Below are positions 50,036 to 62,200 of a stretch of 64,000 bases of DNA, in pieces (within the stretch, counting starts at the first letter, position 1; every line of letters begins with the position of its first letter). Source of the stretch: CALSMU01 sp965230225 (GTDB taxonomy: Bacteria; Bacteroidota; Bacteroidia; Flavobacteriales_D; Parvicellaceae). The position numbers were made by a program, and so were the translations under genes. Where the stretch lies: NCBI GenBank assembly GCA_965230225.1, contig CBDDKM010000006.1, positions 62,001 to 126,000 on the forward strand, written 5' to 3'. The notes under the pieces were generated by a model that worked only from the letters and a program-made list of their open reading frames with translations, had not been told where the DNA came from and searched no databases.

Positions 50036-53000
50036 ATGATATCAAGAATTAGAAAATCAATATATACTAGAATTGCGGCAGGAGGGTTGATCCCTCTAAT
50101 CATGTCGCCAGGCTTGGTGTTTGGAGTGGCCCCAGTGGCACCTGCTCCTTCCGGAGGATCTGCAGACCCTAACCTGGTAAGTGCAGGTGCAGGAGAAATG
50201 GTAAACCTTGCTTCTGGTGATTTTTCTTATAGCATTCCTCTTCTGGAAGTAGGAGGGCACCCAATTACGCTTTCGTATAATGCTAATATCGGAATGGATG
50301 ATCCTGTTTCTGTTGTTGGGCTTGGATGGAACATCAATACCGGGGCCATGAACAGAACAGTTCGTGGAATCCCAGATGATTTTGATGGTGATAAGATTAA
50401 AACCACCATGAATCTTCGTCCTAACCTTACTGTAGCACATAAACTTGGAGTAAATCTGGAGTTGGTAGGACAAGAAATTAATGGTTTAAGTGATATAGGA
50501 CTTGAAGCAGGAGTAACTTTTAACAATTACACCGGAAACGAAACCACTATGGGACTGGATGTAGGTCTGTCTTATGGAAGTATTAAGGATGATGGATACA
50601 ATTTAGGGTTCGGAATGGGAATTCATTCTTCTTCTAGGTCAGGACTTTCTACCAATGTAGGAGCTACATTAGCTTTGGGGTCTAAAGTTGCTGTAAATGC
50701 CGGGCTGGGATTAAATCAAAACACTCTTCATGGTTCCAGTTTGAACCCAAGCTTTGGTGTGTCAAAGACTTTTAATAAAAAAGTATATGTTCCAGGAGTT
50801 GGTGGTCGTGCCGGACATTATAAAAAAGAACGATGGGGAAGAGGTGGATTGTCTTTAGGAGGTTCATTTCCTTTGAGCAGTCAAAGCTATACACCTACAG
50901 CTAATTTCAACTTTAAAAATTTATCTCTTACTGGTAATATTGATGCAGGAGTTGAATTTTTAACCATTTATCCTCATTTAAAATATACCTTCTCTTATTA
51001 CCAAAATTGTTTAGATGAGAATGAAAAGGAACAACGAGCTTATGGTTATATGAATCTGGAAAAAGGGTATGATAAAAATGCTATTCAGGATTTCAACCTT
51101 AATCTTCCAAAAGTTCACGAAGAAGTAAATGGATTGGATACTCCAATACCAACTTACGATTATTTTACTTCAAGTTCTTCGGGAGATATGTTCCGCGCTA
51201 TCAGAAATGACGTTGGATATGTAAAAAACCCATCTACAAAAAGTGAAGGAGATGCAGCAGCAATATCAGGAGAAATAGGATGGTTGCCGCCAGTAAACGT
51301 ACAAGGAGGATTAAACCTAAGTTATAGCTGGAACAATGCCTCTGCTGGAGAATGGAACGAAGAGAACCCGTTTAGTGAAGACGAAATATTTAAGTATAAA
51401 ACCAATGGGCAAGGAAGTACCAACGAAATTGCCGCGAAATACGAGAAATATACATTTCAGAAAATCAATAATCGCTCCACCATTACAGATGCCCAATATG
51501 CTACCTTAAAAGGGAATAATGCAATCCGTCAGGAAATCCACAAAAACAGTGGAGAAATTAAGGGAGATGGATACATGGTAGCTGATGATGGAACAGCGAA
51601 TTATGACGTTACCAATAATCAACATTTTCAATACGATAGAAGAGATAGAAATGTAGTCTTTCAACAACGATCTAATAAGGAGTTGAGAGATGGTTTGGAT
51701 GCTCAGTTTACTCATTATACTATTAATGATCACTCCTATAGTAATGGATATGTGGCTCAGTACAACAATAGATCAGCCAGTGCATATCCTAATAATCACA
51801 TTGGAGAAATTACTGTGTTATCTTCTGGAGGATCAAGAGAAGTATATGGTATTCCAGTAATGAATTCCAGCGAACAGGTTTCGTTTAATATGTCTACCTA
51901 CAACAACTACAACCCCAATGGTGTAATGGATTTGAGTAGAGATATTGATAATATGGGATTAGTGGAGTATACTCCAAATACCGATAATTCGTTAAACAAT
52001 AAAAGAGGTAACAATTTTTATTACCTTAAAAATGAAGTTCCTACTCACGCTACTTCTTACTTGCTAACAGAACAACTTTCCGGTAATTATACCGATGTAA
52101 CCGGAAATGGTCCTACTCCTGATGATATTGGAGATTATGTAAGGTATAACTACAGTCATTTAGGTGTTTCGAAATGGAGGTTCCCTTACCAACAAAACAG
52201 AGCCACTTTTAACGAAGGTTTCAAGTCCGATGAGTTAGATGATATGGGAAGTTATCAGTATGGTACAAGAGATGCCTACTTAATACACTCCATCGAAACC
52301 AAGGATTATATTGCAGAATTTGTCTACGATGATCGAAACGATGGATATGATGTGTTAGGTGAAAATGGAGGGATATCTTCAGTGAATCATAGCCGAAGCT
52401 TAAAACAAATAAAACTTTTTACCAGAAAAGGAAAAGAACTGGGGAATGGACCAATCAAATCTGTAAACTTTGTTTATAACCACTCACTTTGTGTGGATAC
52501 ACCAGATAATGCTTTAGCAGGAACTTCTGCTCCAGCTTCCGAAAGAGGTAAGTTAACTCTCTTAGAAGTGTACTTTGAGAATTACGATTCTCCTTTAGGT
52601 AAAATGCATCGTTACCGATTTGATTATGGTAATGTAAGTGATCCGGTTAATAATCCTTCGTATGACCTAGGGCATGTAGACCGTTGGGGATGTTTTAAAG
52701 ATGATAATACAACCATTGATCATGCTCCTCTAAGCATATTAGATAATAATGAATACCCTTATGCCGAGCAAAATAAAACTACTGCTGATGCTGAAATTCA
52801 GGCGTGGAAGTTAAAAGCAATCGACTTGCCGAGTGGAAGTAGAATAGAGGTGGAGTATGAGGCAGATGACTACGAATACATTCAGGACAAAGAAGCCACA
52901 AGAATGTACAAAGTACTCGGGTACTACTCCTGGGATCAGATTAGTGGGTATGTTCCTGTTCCATCTGATTTCGGTGATGTATTGTACGCTGATTATTTCG

Positions 53001-56000
53001 ATAACAAATATGCTATGTTGGTGGATTTGGATCATCAGATTTCAGGGAGTTATCAGGAGGTACAACAAATAATGGTGGACGAATTTATGCCAGCAGGACA
53101 ACACCTTTACTTTAATACACTACTGAACCTTGCTCCATACAGGAATAACATTGAAGATCCGGATTTATACGAGGCAGTACAGGGGTATTGTAATGTGGAA
53201 GAGATTCGCCCGGTAGAAACTACACCAGGATCAGGAATATATAACAGAGCAATTGTAAATATTTCTCCTGATAAAATAGACTCAGGAGACTTAATCTCTA
53301 AAAAGGTACACCCTATTAGTAGAAAAGCCTGGCAAGTAATGAAAGAAATGTTGCCATTGGCCATTTATCCTGAGAATGATTTAAAGACCATTTATAGCAA
53401 GGATAACATGATTATTTGTGATGGTTACGACGAGTATGATGCCAGTAATGATCAGCCGGAATTAACGGATGACTCAAAAAACCATCAAAAGAACATGTTG
53501 AGTATTCCAAACATCTATCAAATGATGTTAATGACGGGATATGCAGCCAGAGCAGTACCGGGAAAAAGCTGGATTAGATTGAAAAATGGTCCGAACTCTA
53601 AAATAGGAGGGGGACACCGTGTAAAATCTATAAAGGTATACGATAACTGGGATGAATTTGTAACAGGAGAAAACCTATCAGTTTATGGTTCTCAGTATGA
53701 GTATATCACAACTAACAGTAGAGGAGGTGTAATTAGTAGTGGAGTTGCTTCGTACGAACCATTGAATGGAGGTGACGAAATAGCACTAAGAACGCCAAAG
53801 TATTACTACCACGACGGAAAAGGTGTACCTAATGAACGGTATTATACCGAGTTTCCGTTGAACGAAGAGATTTTTGCTTCAACAGACATTAAATATTCCG
53901 AAGTAAAAGTTTCGAGTATCGAATACGCTGGGTTGACCTTAAACACGCCGGGGTATACAGTATTTAAACACTATACCGCTAAAGATTACCCTGTTCAATT
54001 TGATCAAACCAATGCTAAAAGCGAATTGAGAAAGCCTGGAATTGTTGGAGCTATAGGATACTCTAAAAGAAGGTTCGGGTTCTCTTATGGAACTTCTACC
54101 ATCGTGAACGATATGCATGGAAAATTCAAAGGGAAATACGTTTATAGTACCCCAACCAATACGCCGGATGGTATGTTGATCTATAAAGAGGAGCATTTCT
54201 ATAGAGAAAACACCAATGGAACGTTGAGAAGTATGGTACCTGTGGTACACAAAGACGGTAGTATTACTGAACAGTTATTGGGATTGAATTTCGATGTAAT
54301 GACTCACCTGAATTTTGCGGAAAGCAATCATTCTAATATTAACATTGGAGGGAATCTGGAGTACGATTATCCGCCACCACCAATTGGTGCATTAATCCCG
54401 TCTATTTCGGGTTCAGCTATGACATCCGAGAATAGCATCTTTAGCACCTTAACTACCAAAATTATTTATCAATCGGGAATTCTTGAGAAGGTAGTTGTTG
54501 AGGATAACGGACGTTATAAAACAACTGCCAACGTGTTATTTGATGCTAAAACCGGAGCTCCAATTGTAACAGAGATTAGCCCCGAAGTACCAGATGAAAA
54601 CGGTAATGGAGCACAGAAAATTTACGAGTATAATTATCCTGCTCACTGGGCGCACAGTGGTATGGAAATAGCATCGGAAAATGTAAATATTGCTCGATGG
54701 AACATTCTTGATGCCAACGGAAATATTTTAACATCCGAAAAGCAATATTTCCACCCTGGAGATGTGTTAATTACAAGTATTACGAATCAGGACTTAAAAC
54801 TTACGGTTGTCGAAAATGAGTTAACAGGAAATTACTTCCTTGCTAAGGACAACGGAGATCAATACTTACAATCAGGTTCAGTACTTTATAAGGTATTCTT
54901 ACCGGGGCGTAAAAACTTTACAGGAGCTCCAATGGCTACGGTTAGTACTTTGGATACTTACCCAACAGGAACATCTCCTTATGCAGTAGGATATAATCAC
55001 ACTAATATTATCAATGTAGCTGGCGCAGACTTTACTGATCTGGCAAAAGTACAAGGTGCATGTTTTAGTCCTGAAAGTTCAATAAACCCTTATCGTTACA
55101 ACATGCTTGGGCAATGGAAGCAGCATAAAACTTATGCTTTTGACCACGAGAGAGATTATTCCACTGGTGCAGCAAGAAAAGATGGCCTTTTAACTGTATA
55201 TCAACCGTTTTGGAAGAATGAAGGAGGAGGACAGTGGTTACCGATTTATGATCCTGCTAGATCAGATTATAATTCCGGTGACCCATTACAAAACTGGTTC
55301 GAAACTGCCGAATCTGTATTGCACGACCACTATGGTTATAACCTTGAACAGGAAGATGCTTTGGATCTTAAACTAGCCAATTACATTGGGTACAATAGAA
55401 GACACCCAGAGGCATCTGTGTCAAATTCGAGGTATGTTGAGTCTGGTTTTGATGGCTTTGAAGATTACTATTCAGAAGGAACATTTATTACAGGAGAAGG
55501 AGATCCACTGTATAGACCATTTGGATGTAGTAATCAACATTTTAGAATTGAAGAAATTCAACCAACAGAAGAAGAGGCTCACACCGGAAGATACAGTGTA
55601 AGAGTTGAGCAAGGTACATCTGTTTCTTATGAGTCTACCACCTGGGATGGGGTAGAACCAGTTGTAGCTGATCATGAAGCTCCATTCCTTTTAGCAGAGT
55701 CTGATATTATTCATAAACATCAATTTGTAAATGGAGAAGCAGAGAACGTTTACGTAGTTATGGGATGGATCAAGGAGCACAATAATACTCAGGAATTACT
55801 GGATTATACTGCTCAAATTCAGATTACAGTAAATGGAGGGTTAATACCTGTTACAGAAAAAAGATCGAACATCATTGATGGGTGGCAACGAGTAGAGTTG
55901 ACTTTCGAAGTGGATGATCAGTTAACCAACGATACTCCTATGGAAATTAGATTGGTAGCTGGTTCGGCTGGTGCAGCATTCTTCGACGATATTCGAGTTC

Positions 56001-56197
56001 ATCCTTTTGATAGTGAAATGGAAGCCCAGGTAATTGATGCAATTGAGCAGAGGCCTGCAGCCCAACTGGATAATAGAAACTTTGCTACCATATTCCAATA
56101 CGACGAGGATGGTAATATGATTAGGACTATCAAGGAAACTGAACGTGGTAAACAAACCGTTCAGGAAAACAGATCAGGAATTAAAATTTACGAATAA
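50036..56197 (+). CDS. RHS/SpvB-like secreted protein, N-terminal part of a split RHS system
   Basis: The 2053-residue protein has an N-terminal signal and membrane-like segment (about 10-32, TRIAAGGLIPLIMSPGLVFG). An RHS/SpvB-type opening follows (about 50-118; SGDFSYSIPLLEVGGHPITL, VVGLGWNINTGAMNRTVRG). Residues of about 130-320 form a Gly-rich run of short alternating strands. The remainder is long YD-like beta-strand sequence and ends with a beta-sandwich (about 1880-1990) and a final FQYDEDGNMIRTIKETERG repeat. It carries no RHS core or toxin. Related Bacteroidota loci place such a protein just before an RHS-core gene. The next gene begins 6 nt later, so a single transcript is likely. 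Confidence 0.75.
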   Translation: MISRIRKSIYTRIAAGGLIPLIMSPGLVFGVAPVAPAPSGGSADPNLVSAGAGEMVNLASGDFSYSIPLLEVGGHPITLSYNANIGMDDPVSVVGLGWNINTGAMNRTVRGIPDDFDGDKIKTTMNLRPNLTVAHKLGVNLELVGQEINGLSDIGLEAGVTFNNYTGNETTMGLDVGLSYGSIKDDGYNLGFGMGIHSSSRSGLSTNVGATLALGSKVAVNAGLGLNQNTLHGSSLNPSFGVSKTFNKKVYVPGVGGRAGHYKKERWGRGGLSLGGSFPLSSQSYTPTANFNFKNLSLTGNIDAGVEFLTIYPHLKYTFSYYQNCLDENEKEQRAYGYMNLEKGYDKNAIQDFNLNLPKVHEEVNGLDTPIPTYDYFTSSSSGDMFRAIRNDVGYVKNPSTKSEGDAAAISGEIGWLPPVNVQGGLNLSYSWNNASAGEWNEENPFSEDEIFKYKTNGQGSTNEIAAKYEKYTFQKINNRSTITDAQYATLKGNNAIRQEIHKNSGEIKGDGYMVADDGTANYDVTNNQHFQYDRRDRNVVFQQRSNKELRDGLDAQFTHYTINDHSYSNGYVAQYNNRSASAYPNNHIGEITVLSSGGSREVYGIPVMNSSEQVSFNMSTYNNYNPNGVMDLSRDIDNMGLVEYTPNTDNSLNNKRGNNFYYLKNEVPTHATSYLLTEQLSGNYTDVTGNGPTPDDIGDYVRYNYSHLGVSKWRFPYQQNRATFNEGFKSDELDDMGSYQYGTRDAYLIHSIETKDYIAEFVYDDRNDGYDVLGENGGISSVNHSRSLKQIKLFTRKGKELGNGPIKSVNFVYNHSLCVDTPDNALAGTSAPASERGKLTLLEVYFENYDSPLGKMHRYRFDYGNVSDPVNNPSYDLGHVDRWGCFKDDNTTIDHAPLSILDNNEYPYAEQNKTTADAEIQAWKLKAIDLPSGSRIEVEYEADDYEYIQDKEATRMYKVLGYYSWDQISGYVPVPSDFGDVLYADYFDNKYAMLVDLDHQISGSYQEVQQIMVDEFMPAGQHLYFNTLLNLAPYRNNIEDPDLYEAVQGYCNVEEIRPVETTPGSGIYNRAIVNISPDKIDSGDLISKKVHPISRKAWQVMKEMLPLAIYPENDLKTIYSKDNMIICDGYDEYDASNDQPELTDDSKNHQKNMLSIPNIYQMMLMTGYAARAVPGKSWIRLKNGPNSKIGGGHRVKSIKVYDNWDEFVTGENLSVYGSQYEYITTNSRGGVISSGVASYEPLNGGDEIALRTPKYYYHDGKGVPNERYYTEFPLNEEIFASTDIKYSEVKVSSIEYAGLTLNTPGYTVFKHYTAKDYPVQFDQTNAKSELRKPGIVGAIGYSKRRFGFSYGTSTIVNDMHGKFKGKYVYSTPTNTPDGMLIYKEEHFYRENTNGTLRSMVPVVHKDGSITEQLLGLNFDVMTHLNFAESNHSNINIGGNLEYDYPPPPIGALIPSISGSAMTSENSIFSTLTTKIIYQSGILEKVVVEDNGRYKTTANVLFDAKTGAPIVTEISPEVPDENGNGAQKIYEYNYPAHWAHSGMEIASENVNIARWNILDANGNILTSEKQYFHPGDVLITSITNQDLKLTVVENELTGNYFLAKDNGDQYLQSGSVLYKVFLPGRKNFTGAPMATVSTLDTYPTGTSPYAVGYNHTNIINVAGADFTDLAKVQGACFSPESSINPYRYNMLGQWKQHKTYAFDHERDYSTGAARKDGLLTVYQPFWKNEGGGQWLPIYDPARSDYNSGDPLQNWFETAESVLHDHYGYNLEQEDALDLKLANYIGYNRRHPEASVSNSRYVESGFDGFEDYYSEGTFITGEGDPLYRPFGCSNQHFRIEEIQPTEEEAHTGRYSVRVEQGTSVSYESTTWDGVEPVVADHEAPFLLAESDIIHKHQFVNGEAENVYVVMGWIKEHNNTQELLDYTAQIQITVNGGLIPVTEKRSNIIDGWQRVELTFEVDDQLTNDTPMEIRLVAGSAGAAFFDDIRVHPFDSEMEAQVIDAIEQRPAAQLDNRNFATIFQYDEDGNMIRTIKETERGKQTVQENRSGIKIYE

Positions 56198-56203
56198 TCC
56201 ACA

Positions 56204-59200
56204 ATGCTTAAAAAAATGAAATCATTAAAATTAAATACAAAGCTGCAGTGGAGAGCTGCAAATAGGTTGACCTGGTTATTCTTATTGTTGCTTATCAGCA
56301 ATGCTGGTAGAGCAGCAAAAGATGAAGTTCATAATGTTAATACAGCAACAAATTTACTTCAGGATTTAAGCGTAGAAAGTCAACAGTACAGTACTGTTAA
56401 CAATAATTCGTTGTGGAGTAACCAATTTAGAATAAAGCAAATTAACAACGAAATAACTTTTGGTATTGATGAGAGCTATTTGCTTCTGGATGCCTCTTAT
56501 GCTTACAAAATTCAGTTTGATTTGAGCTGGGAAGAGTTACAGGGAAATGTGTTGGTGTCTCAATCTTTGTCGAGTGTTGAGTTGGACATTAATTACGACC
56601 CAAGTGTTTCTTATAAAGACAGAGCCGTTTACACCTTTGAAAACGGGATGAAGGTTGACATTACCAATGTTAAGTTGTTTAAGAAGAACTCGGGGATTTG
56701 GGTGTCTACCACCGTAGATAGAGAGAACTTATTCTTAAAGTCGTCTGTAGAAACTGAATACTTTAATGCATTTGATCGTTTTTACCAACCTGGTTCTTCA
56801 TCTTCGGATATCAGTATGGTAATTTCCGGTTCCGAAATTCAAGTTAACTGGTTATCAATAGATGGAGCTGAAGAGTACGAATTAGAATGGACCTGGGTGC
56901 ATAATTATACTGGTGATATTAATGGTGGAGTACCAGACTTTTATTACCCGGAAGATGTTAATTATAACTTCAACGAAAGTGCAACCAGAGTTAGGTTATC
57001 CCATAATAGTTACAAAATTCCTGTTATTTACAGAAATGGGTTTTTATTGGTTCGTTACAGAGGTATCGGAATTGGAGGAATAAACCTGGACCGTCCGATT
57101 GAAGGTACCTGGTGCAATGTACCTGAATCTGGTACTGTGGCACAATGTCCAGTGAATTGTATGGTAGAAACGGTACCTGTTGATGGTCATGATTTCAATT
57201 ATTCTGCAGAGTTGGGGATAGTAGAGGAAGGAACAAAAGGAGTAGTGGTTCAGTACATGGATGGTACCGGAAAATTGAGACAGTCTATTTCCAAAATGAA
57301 TAGTCAGAGAGAAGTACTGGCAAAGTCTACTGTTTATGATTATTACGGTAGGCCGGCTATCGAAACCATGGGTAGTCCTGTTCAGCAAGCCAGCCTGAAC
57401 TATATTCCTGGGTTAAATAGAGATGTAAATGGAGGAGTTTATGATAAAGACGATTTCCATCAAGATGTTTTAATGTTCGGTAGTTGTGGAATGATTCCGG
57501 CTCAAGCCATGAGTGAATCCTTGTCGCAAGGTGCTTCCAGATATTATAGTGATCAAAATAACAATAAAGAAGGAGCTGAAGCTTATTTACCGGATGGTGA
57601 TGGGTATACTTTTATGCATACTTATTATGCTAACGACCCAACAAGCAGAGTGAAACGAGTAGGGGGAGTTGGTCCAGATCATCAGTTAACCGAAGGAGGA
57701 CATTATACTGAAACACTTTATGAGCCAGTAGAAGGCAATGAAACTTATTATCTATTTGGTTCTGATGCAGCACCAACAATTAATTATACCAGAGTAATTA
57801 CGAGAGATGCAAATGGGCAGGTAAATGTGGCCATTACCGACAGCTATGGAAGAACGGTTGCCAAGTATCTTGAAGGACCTGCTCCTGCAGGATTAGAGCC
57901 TATTGAAGGAAATACAGGGATGAGTGCTACAGCTGCCGATTTGATGCCATACACCAGCGATAGTCCAAATTTATTAGAGGCAGGTATATTACAGGTTCAA
58001 AAGAAGGTTGTAGTAATAGATCCAGCTGTTGAGTACCAATTTAACTATGATTTTACTGCGGAGGTATTTAACGACTGTTTACCTCTTGATGTATGCTTCG
58101 ATTGTGTTTACGAAGTTGAGTTTAGCATTACACCTATCGATGGACAGTTTACTGTAAACTGTGCACCTGAAGATGAAAATGGAGTAGAGTACCCGGCACC
58201 TTATAGCTGGACTCGTTATGTGGGGGCCGTTACACAATTTGATACTGATTGTGAGCAGCCATTGGTTTTCAGTAACGAAAATCCGGGAGATGAATCATTC
58301 GTGATTAAGTTTCCAAAGTTTGGAGAGTATTATGTAACAAAAACGCTAAAGGTTGCTCAAGAACCGATGGAGTACTACTGGCAACAGTATGTAGAGAATT
58401 CAGATTGTATTACACCATTTTCGGATTACTTAAATATTGAGCTTCAAAACATCGATTTTTCTACATGTGATGAATATACTCCTTGTTTACAAACTTTTAT
58501 TGAAACATACGGAACGTGGGATATCTACTCTCAGGCAACCGGAGAAACAGATGAACAGGTTTATCTTGATTTAAGAGAGGAGTACGTGATCAATTGTGAG
58601 AATGCTCCTATTTGTGAGCAACTATATCCAATTTTGATCGGAGATGTTAGTCCAGGAGGGCAGTATGCATCTTTAGACCCAACTGATGAATACAGTGTAT
58701 TTAATGAAAGCAATTCATTAGGGTTTAGCTGGAGAGATATTGTTCAATATGGAACATCAACTCCTGTAGATATTGTTACTTCTTCGGGAGATGTATATCC
58801 TGTAAATGATCCGTTGGTAACCATCAATGATTTCTTGTCTAATTGGGATCAGCAATGGGCTGAGCAATTATTAGTTGCCCACCCTGAATACATCACTTAT
58901 ACTTTTTGTACAACTTATCCTGATGTATTCTCATACATTAACGACTTTAAGCTAACAGATAACTGGAACGATGCCTTGAATAATGGGTATCTTGATCCTG
59001 CAGGTGGTTCAACCTACGCCTGCCTGGCATCGGCTCCTACCACTCCGGTTGTTATTCAGGATCCATTAATTGGTTTGATGTCTACCGCTTCAACCTGGTC
59101 TGCATGGGTGTATATGTATTATGTACCTGCTGGTGCGCCTAATCCATATTCATACCAGAATCAAGCTAATAACTTGTTGAATACCTGCTCGGGAGGGATC

Positions 59201-62200
59201 GACTTATATCAATTGGCTGCATTTATGGCAGATGACACGCCTTTTGGGCAAAGTACATGCGACAATGATGCTCATTGGATCAATTTTAGAGATTTATACC
59301 TTGGAAGAAGAGCAATGATTCTTCAGGTAATGATGGAGTTGTGGGCCTGTGAAAATGGAGGGCCTCATGTAAGGTGTATTGATTATGCTAACTCTTATTG
59401 CTCTAGTACTTATGGACCTCCTAATCCGTACGAGGAAAAAATCAAACGATTTACCATGTTTGATCAGTTTATGCCAGAAGCCTATTTAGAATCGGTAGAT
59501 AACGGGGCTCCGGCTAACCCTGGACCAACAGTAAGTAATGGTTTTTGTGAGAGTCAATGTACATCGTTGTCTGAGAGTTGGATGGATGCTTTGAGCGAGT
59601 GTGCCAACGATATGCCTGGAAATGGAGGAGCTCCATGGGAATCAGGACAGTCATTTTATGATCAGTTAGAAGGTGATTTAGTAGCAGTTTGTCAATCTGG
59701 ATGCTCTTACGATTGGCCAATGGCATCTCAATATGGATCGAGTTCTTCTTTCGAAACAGTTATCTCAGGGTATTTACCAGGTGGGTTAGAAACAGTTGGA
59801 TGTAATCATTTCTTAATTACAACCCCTGCTGCTATTCCAAATCAAACGTTGGTGCATACACTTAATCAATGTGGTTGTGATCAGTTATTGAGTGTAAGCT
59901 CGGAAGAAGAGTTCGAAATTGAATATGGCTTTTTACCGTTGGATTTCTGCGACGAAAGAGCAGAGTGTGCCAATGCCATAGGAGCTAACATTGCTAATAC
60001 TTATCCGTTGGGGTCGTTAACCTGGGATCAGTCTCAAATTGATATTATTGAAGAATATTTAACTCCTAATAACTATGAGTGTGCAGGTGAAGGATGTATT
60101 ACTTGTGAAGAGCTTGCAGATGCATTAAATGATCTTGATAATGAATTTCATGTAACCAATGTGGCAGCGTACCCGGCACTATTTACCAATTTTGTGAATG
60201 AGATGTACGGTACTTCATTTACCTACGCTAGTTTAATTGGTTTCTTGGAAGATTGTGATAATTACAATACAGGGTTAATTACTGGTGGATTCACAGCAGA
60301 AGCAAACGATCTTGTTCAAGTACTAAATGGATTAGCAGTAGGAGGATTGTTGAATAACCAAACACATACACCTGGTTCGCTTCTATCTTATTTTAGTGCA
60401 AGTTTTACAGTAGCACCAGAGTTTGGCTCTCAAAATGTGTGTGATCCTTTCCCAACCTCAGATTATAACTACGTACCGGTTTGGAACGGAAGTGGGTTCT
60501 ACTTTGACATAAACCACAATGATTGTAGGTTCTGTATAGACCCTTCTCAAGGAACCATTACGGTAGCTATTAGTCAAATGGGAAGCTTCGCTACTGCTCA
60601 AGAGGCCGTGGAAGCAACACAATCGTTTGGTGCTCCATATACAACCACAGGAGGAAGTAATTTTAATTTCCTGGTGGATGCTATCGCTATTAACGATCAG
60701 GGAGAGGAAGTAATATTGAAGTATTCTATTTCCATTAAATGCTTTGGAGCTTTGATTAACCCAGACGAATTAACTCTTTGTGAGAATGAAGGATTTGTAT
60801 TCGATGACCATACTGACTGTATGGAAACATTGGTGTTGAATGCAACAGAACAGGCATTGGATATTTACGAAGAATACCTGGAAACGGAGCGAGATGAATT
60901 TATGGCAAGTTACATTTCAACCTGTGTTGGAGTAGATGAAGAATATAATTACGAATATGAGTCAAATCGTTATCATTATACCTTGTTCTATTTTGACAGA
61001 GCGGATAATTTAGTGATGACTATTCCTCCAAAAGGAGTTAATCCTTTAACCGATACTCAGGTAGATGATATTGTTAATAATGGACTGGAAATTTATCCAA
61101 GTCATTCTTACAAAACGAGGTATCAGTTTAACTCCATGAATCAACCAGTTGTGACTTCTACACCGGATGGAGAAGACTCCAGAATTTGGTACGATCACAT
61201 TTCCAGACCAGTGGTGAGTCAGAATGCTAGACAAGAAGACTTTGAAACTGGTTTGTTGGGAGGAAATCCTAATTCAGGAGTTAATGTGCCGACGTATAAT
61301 TATACTCAATACGATTACCTAGGAAGAGTAAGCGAAACTGCCGAGATAATGCAGCCTACTGCAATGACAGATGCCATTTCCAAATCTCCTAATGCATTGA
61401 GAACCTGGATTGATCCTGCTATTCCAACAGGATTAGCAAAACATCAAATTGTTCGTACTCACTATTCTGAACCATTTAGCGTAGCTGCAGAAACAGAATT
61501 TGGAGGAGATGGTTACGGAGACATTAGAAACAGAATTGCTGCGGTTGAAAAGCACGAAGGGTGGTTCCAACCAGGACCTGGAGGGTTTGATTTTACTGAT
61601 CCAGATTATGTGAATCACTTTAGTTACGACGTACATGGAAATGCTAAAACATTCTTACAACAAACCGAAGATTTGGCTCAATACGATCGAGAGTTTATCA
61701 GAACCGATTATGAATATGACCTACTAAATGGTCTTACTAACGAAGTACATTTCCAGGAAGGTGAAATTGATCAAATAAGCCACAAATACTTATACGATGC
61801 GGATAACCGACTAAAAGAGGTTTATACCTCTAAAGATGGAGTGATTTGGGATCGAGATGCAAGTTACCACTATCGTTTGGATGGTTTATTGGCCAGAACT
61901 GAGTTGGGAGAAATGAAGGTTCAGGGATCTGACTTAGCATACACTCTTCATGGATGGATTAAAAGTATGAATGCAGGAGTATTGGATGCCACAAAAGACA
62001 TGGGGAAAGACGGAATGTTAAACGGCACAGGAACACCGGAGTATCATTCAGCTTATCCTAATATGCACGATGAATTTGCACAAGATGCTTTCAACTTTAC
62101 ATTGAGTTATTATGCTAATGATTACAAGGCAATAGACAATACTAAACCCTGGAACCTGGAAATAGCAGGTAGTGCATTTGAGTCTGATTTGAATCCATTG

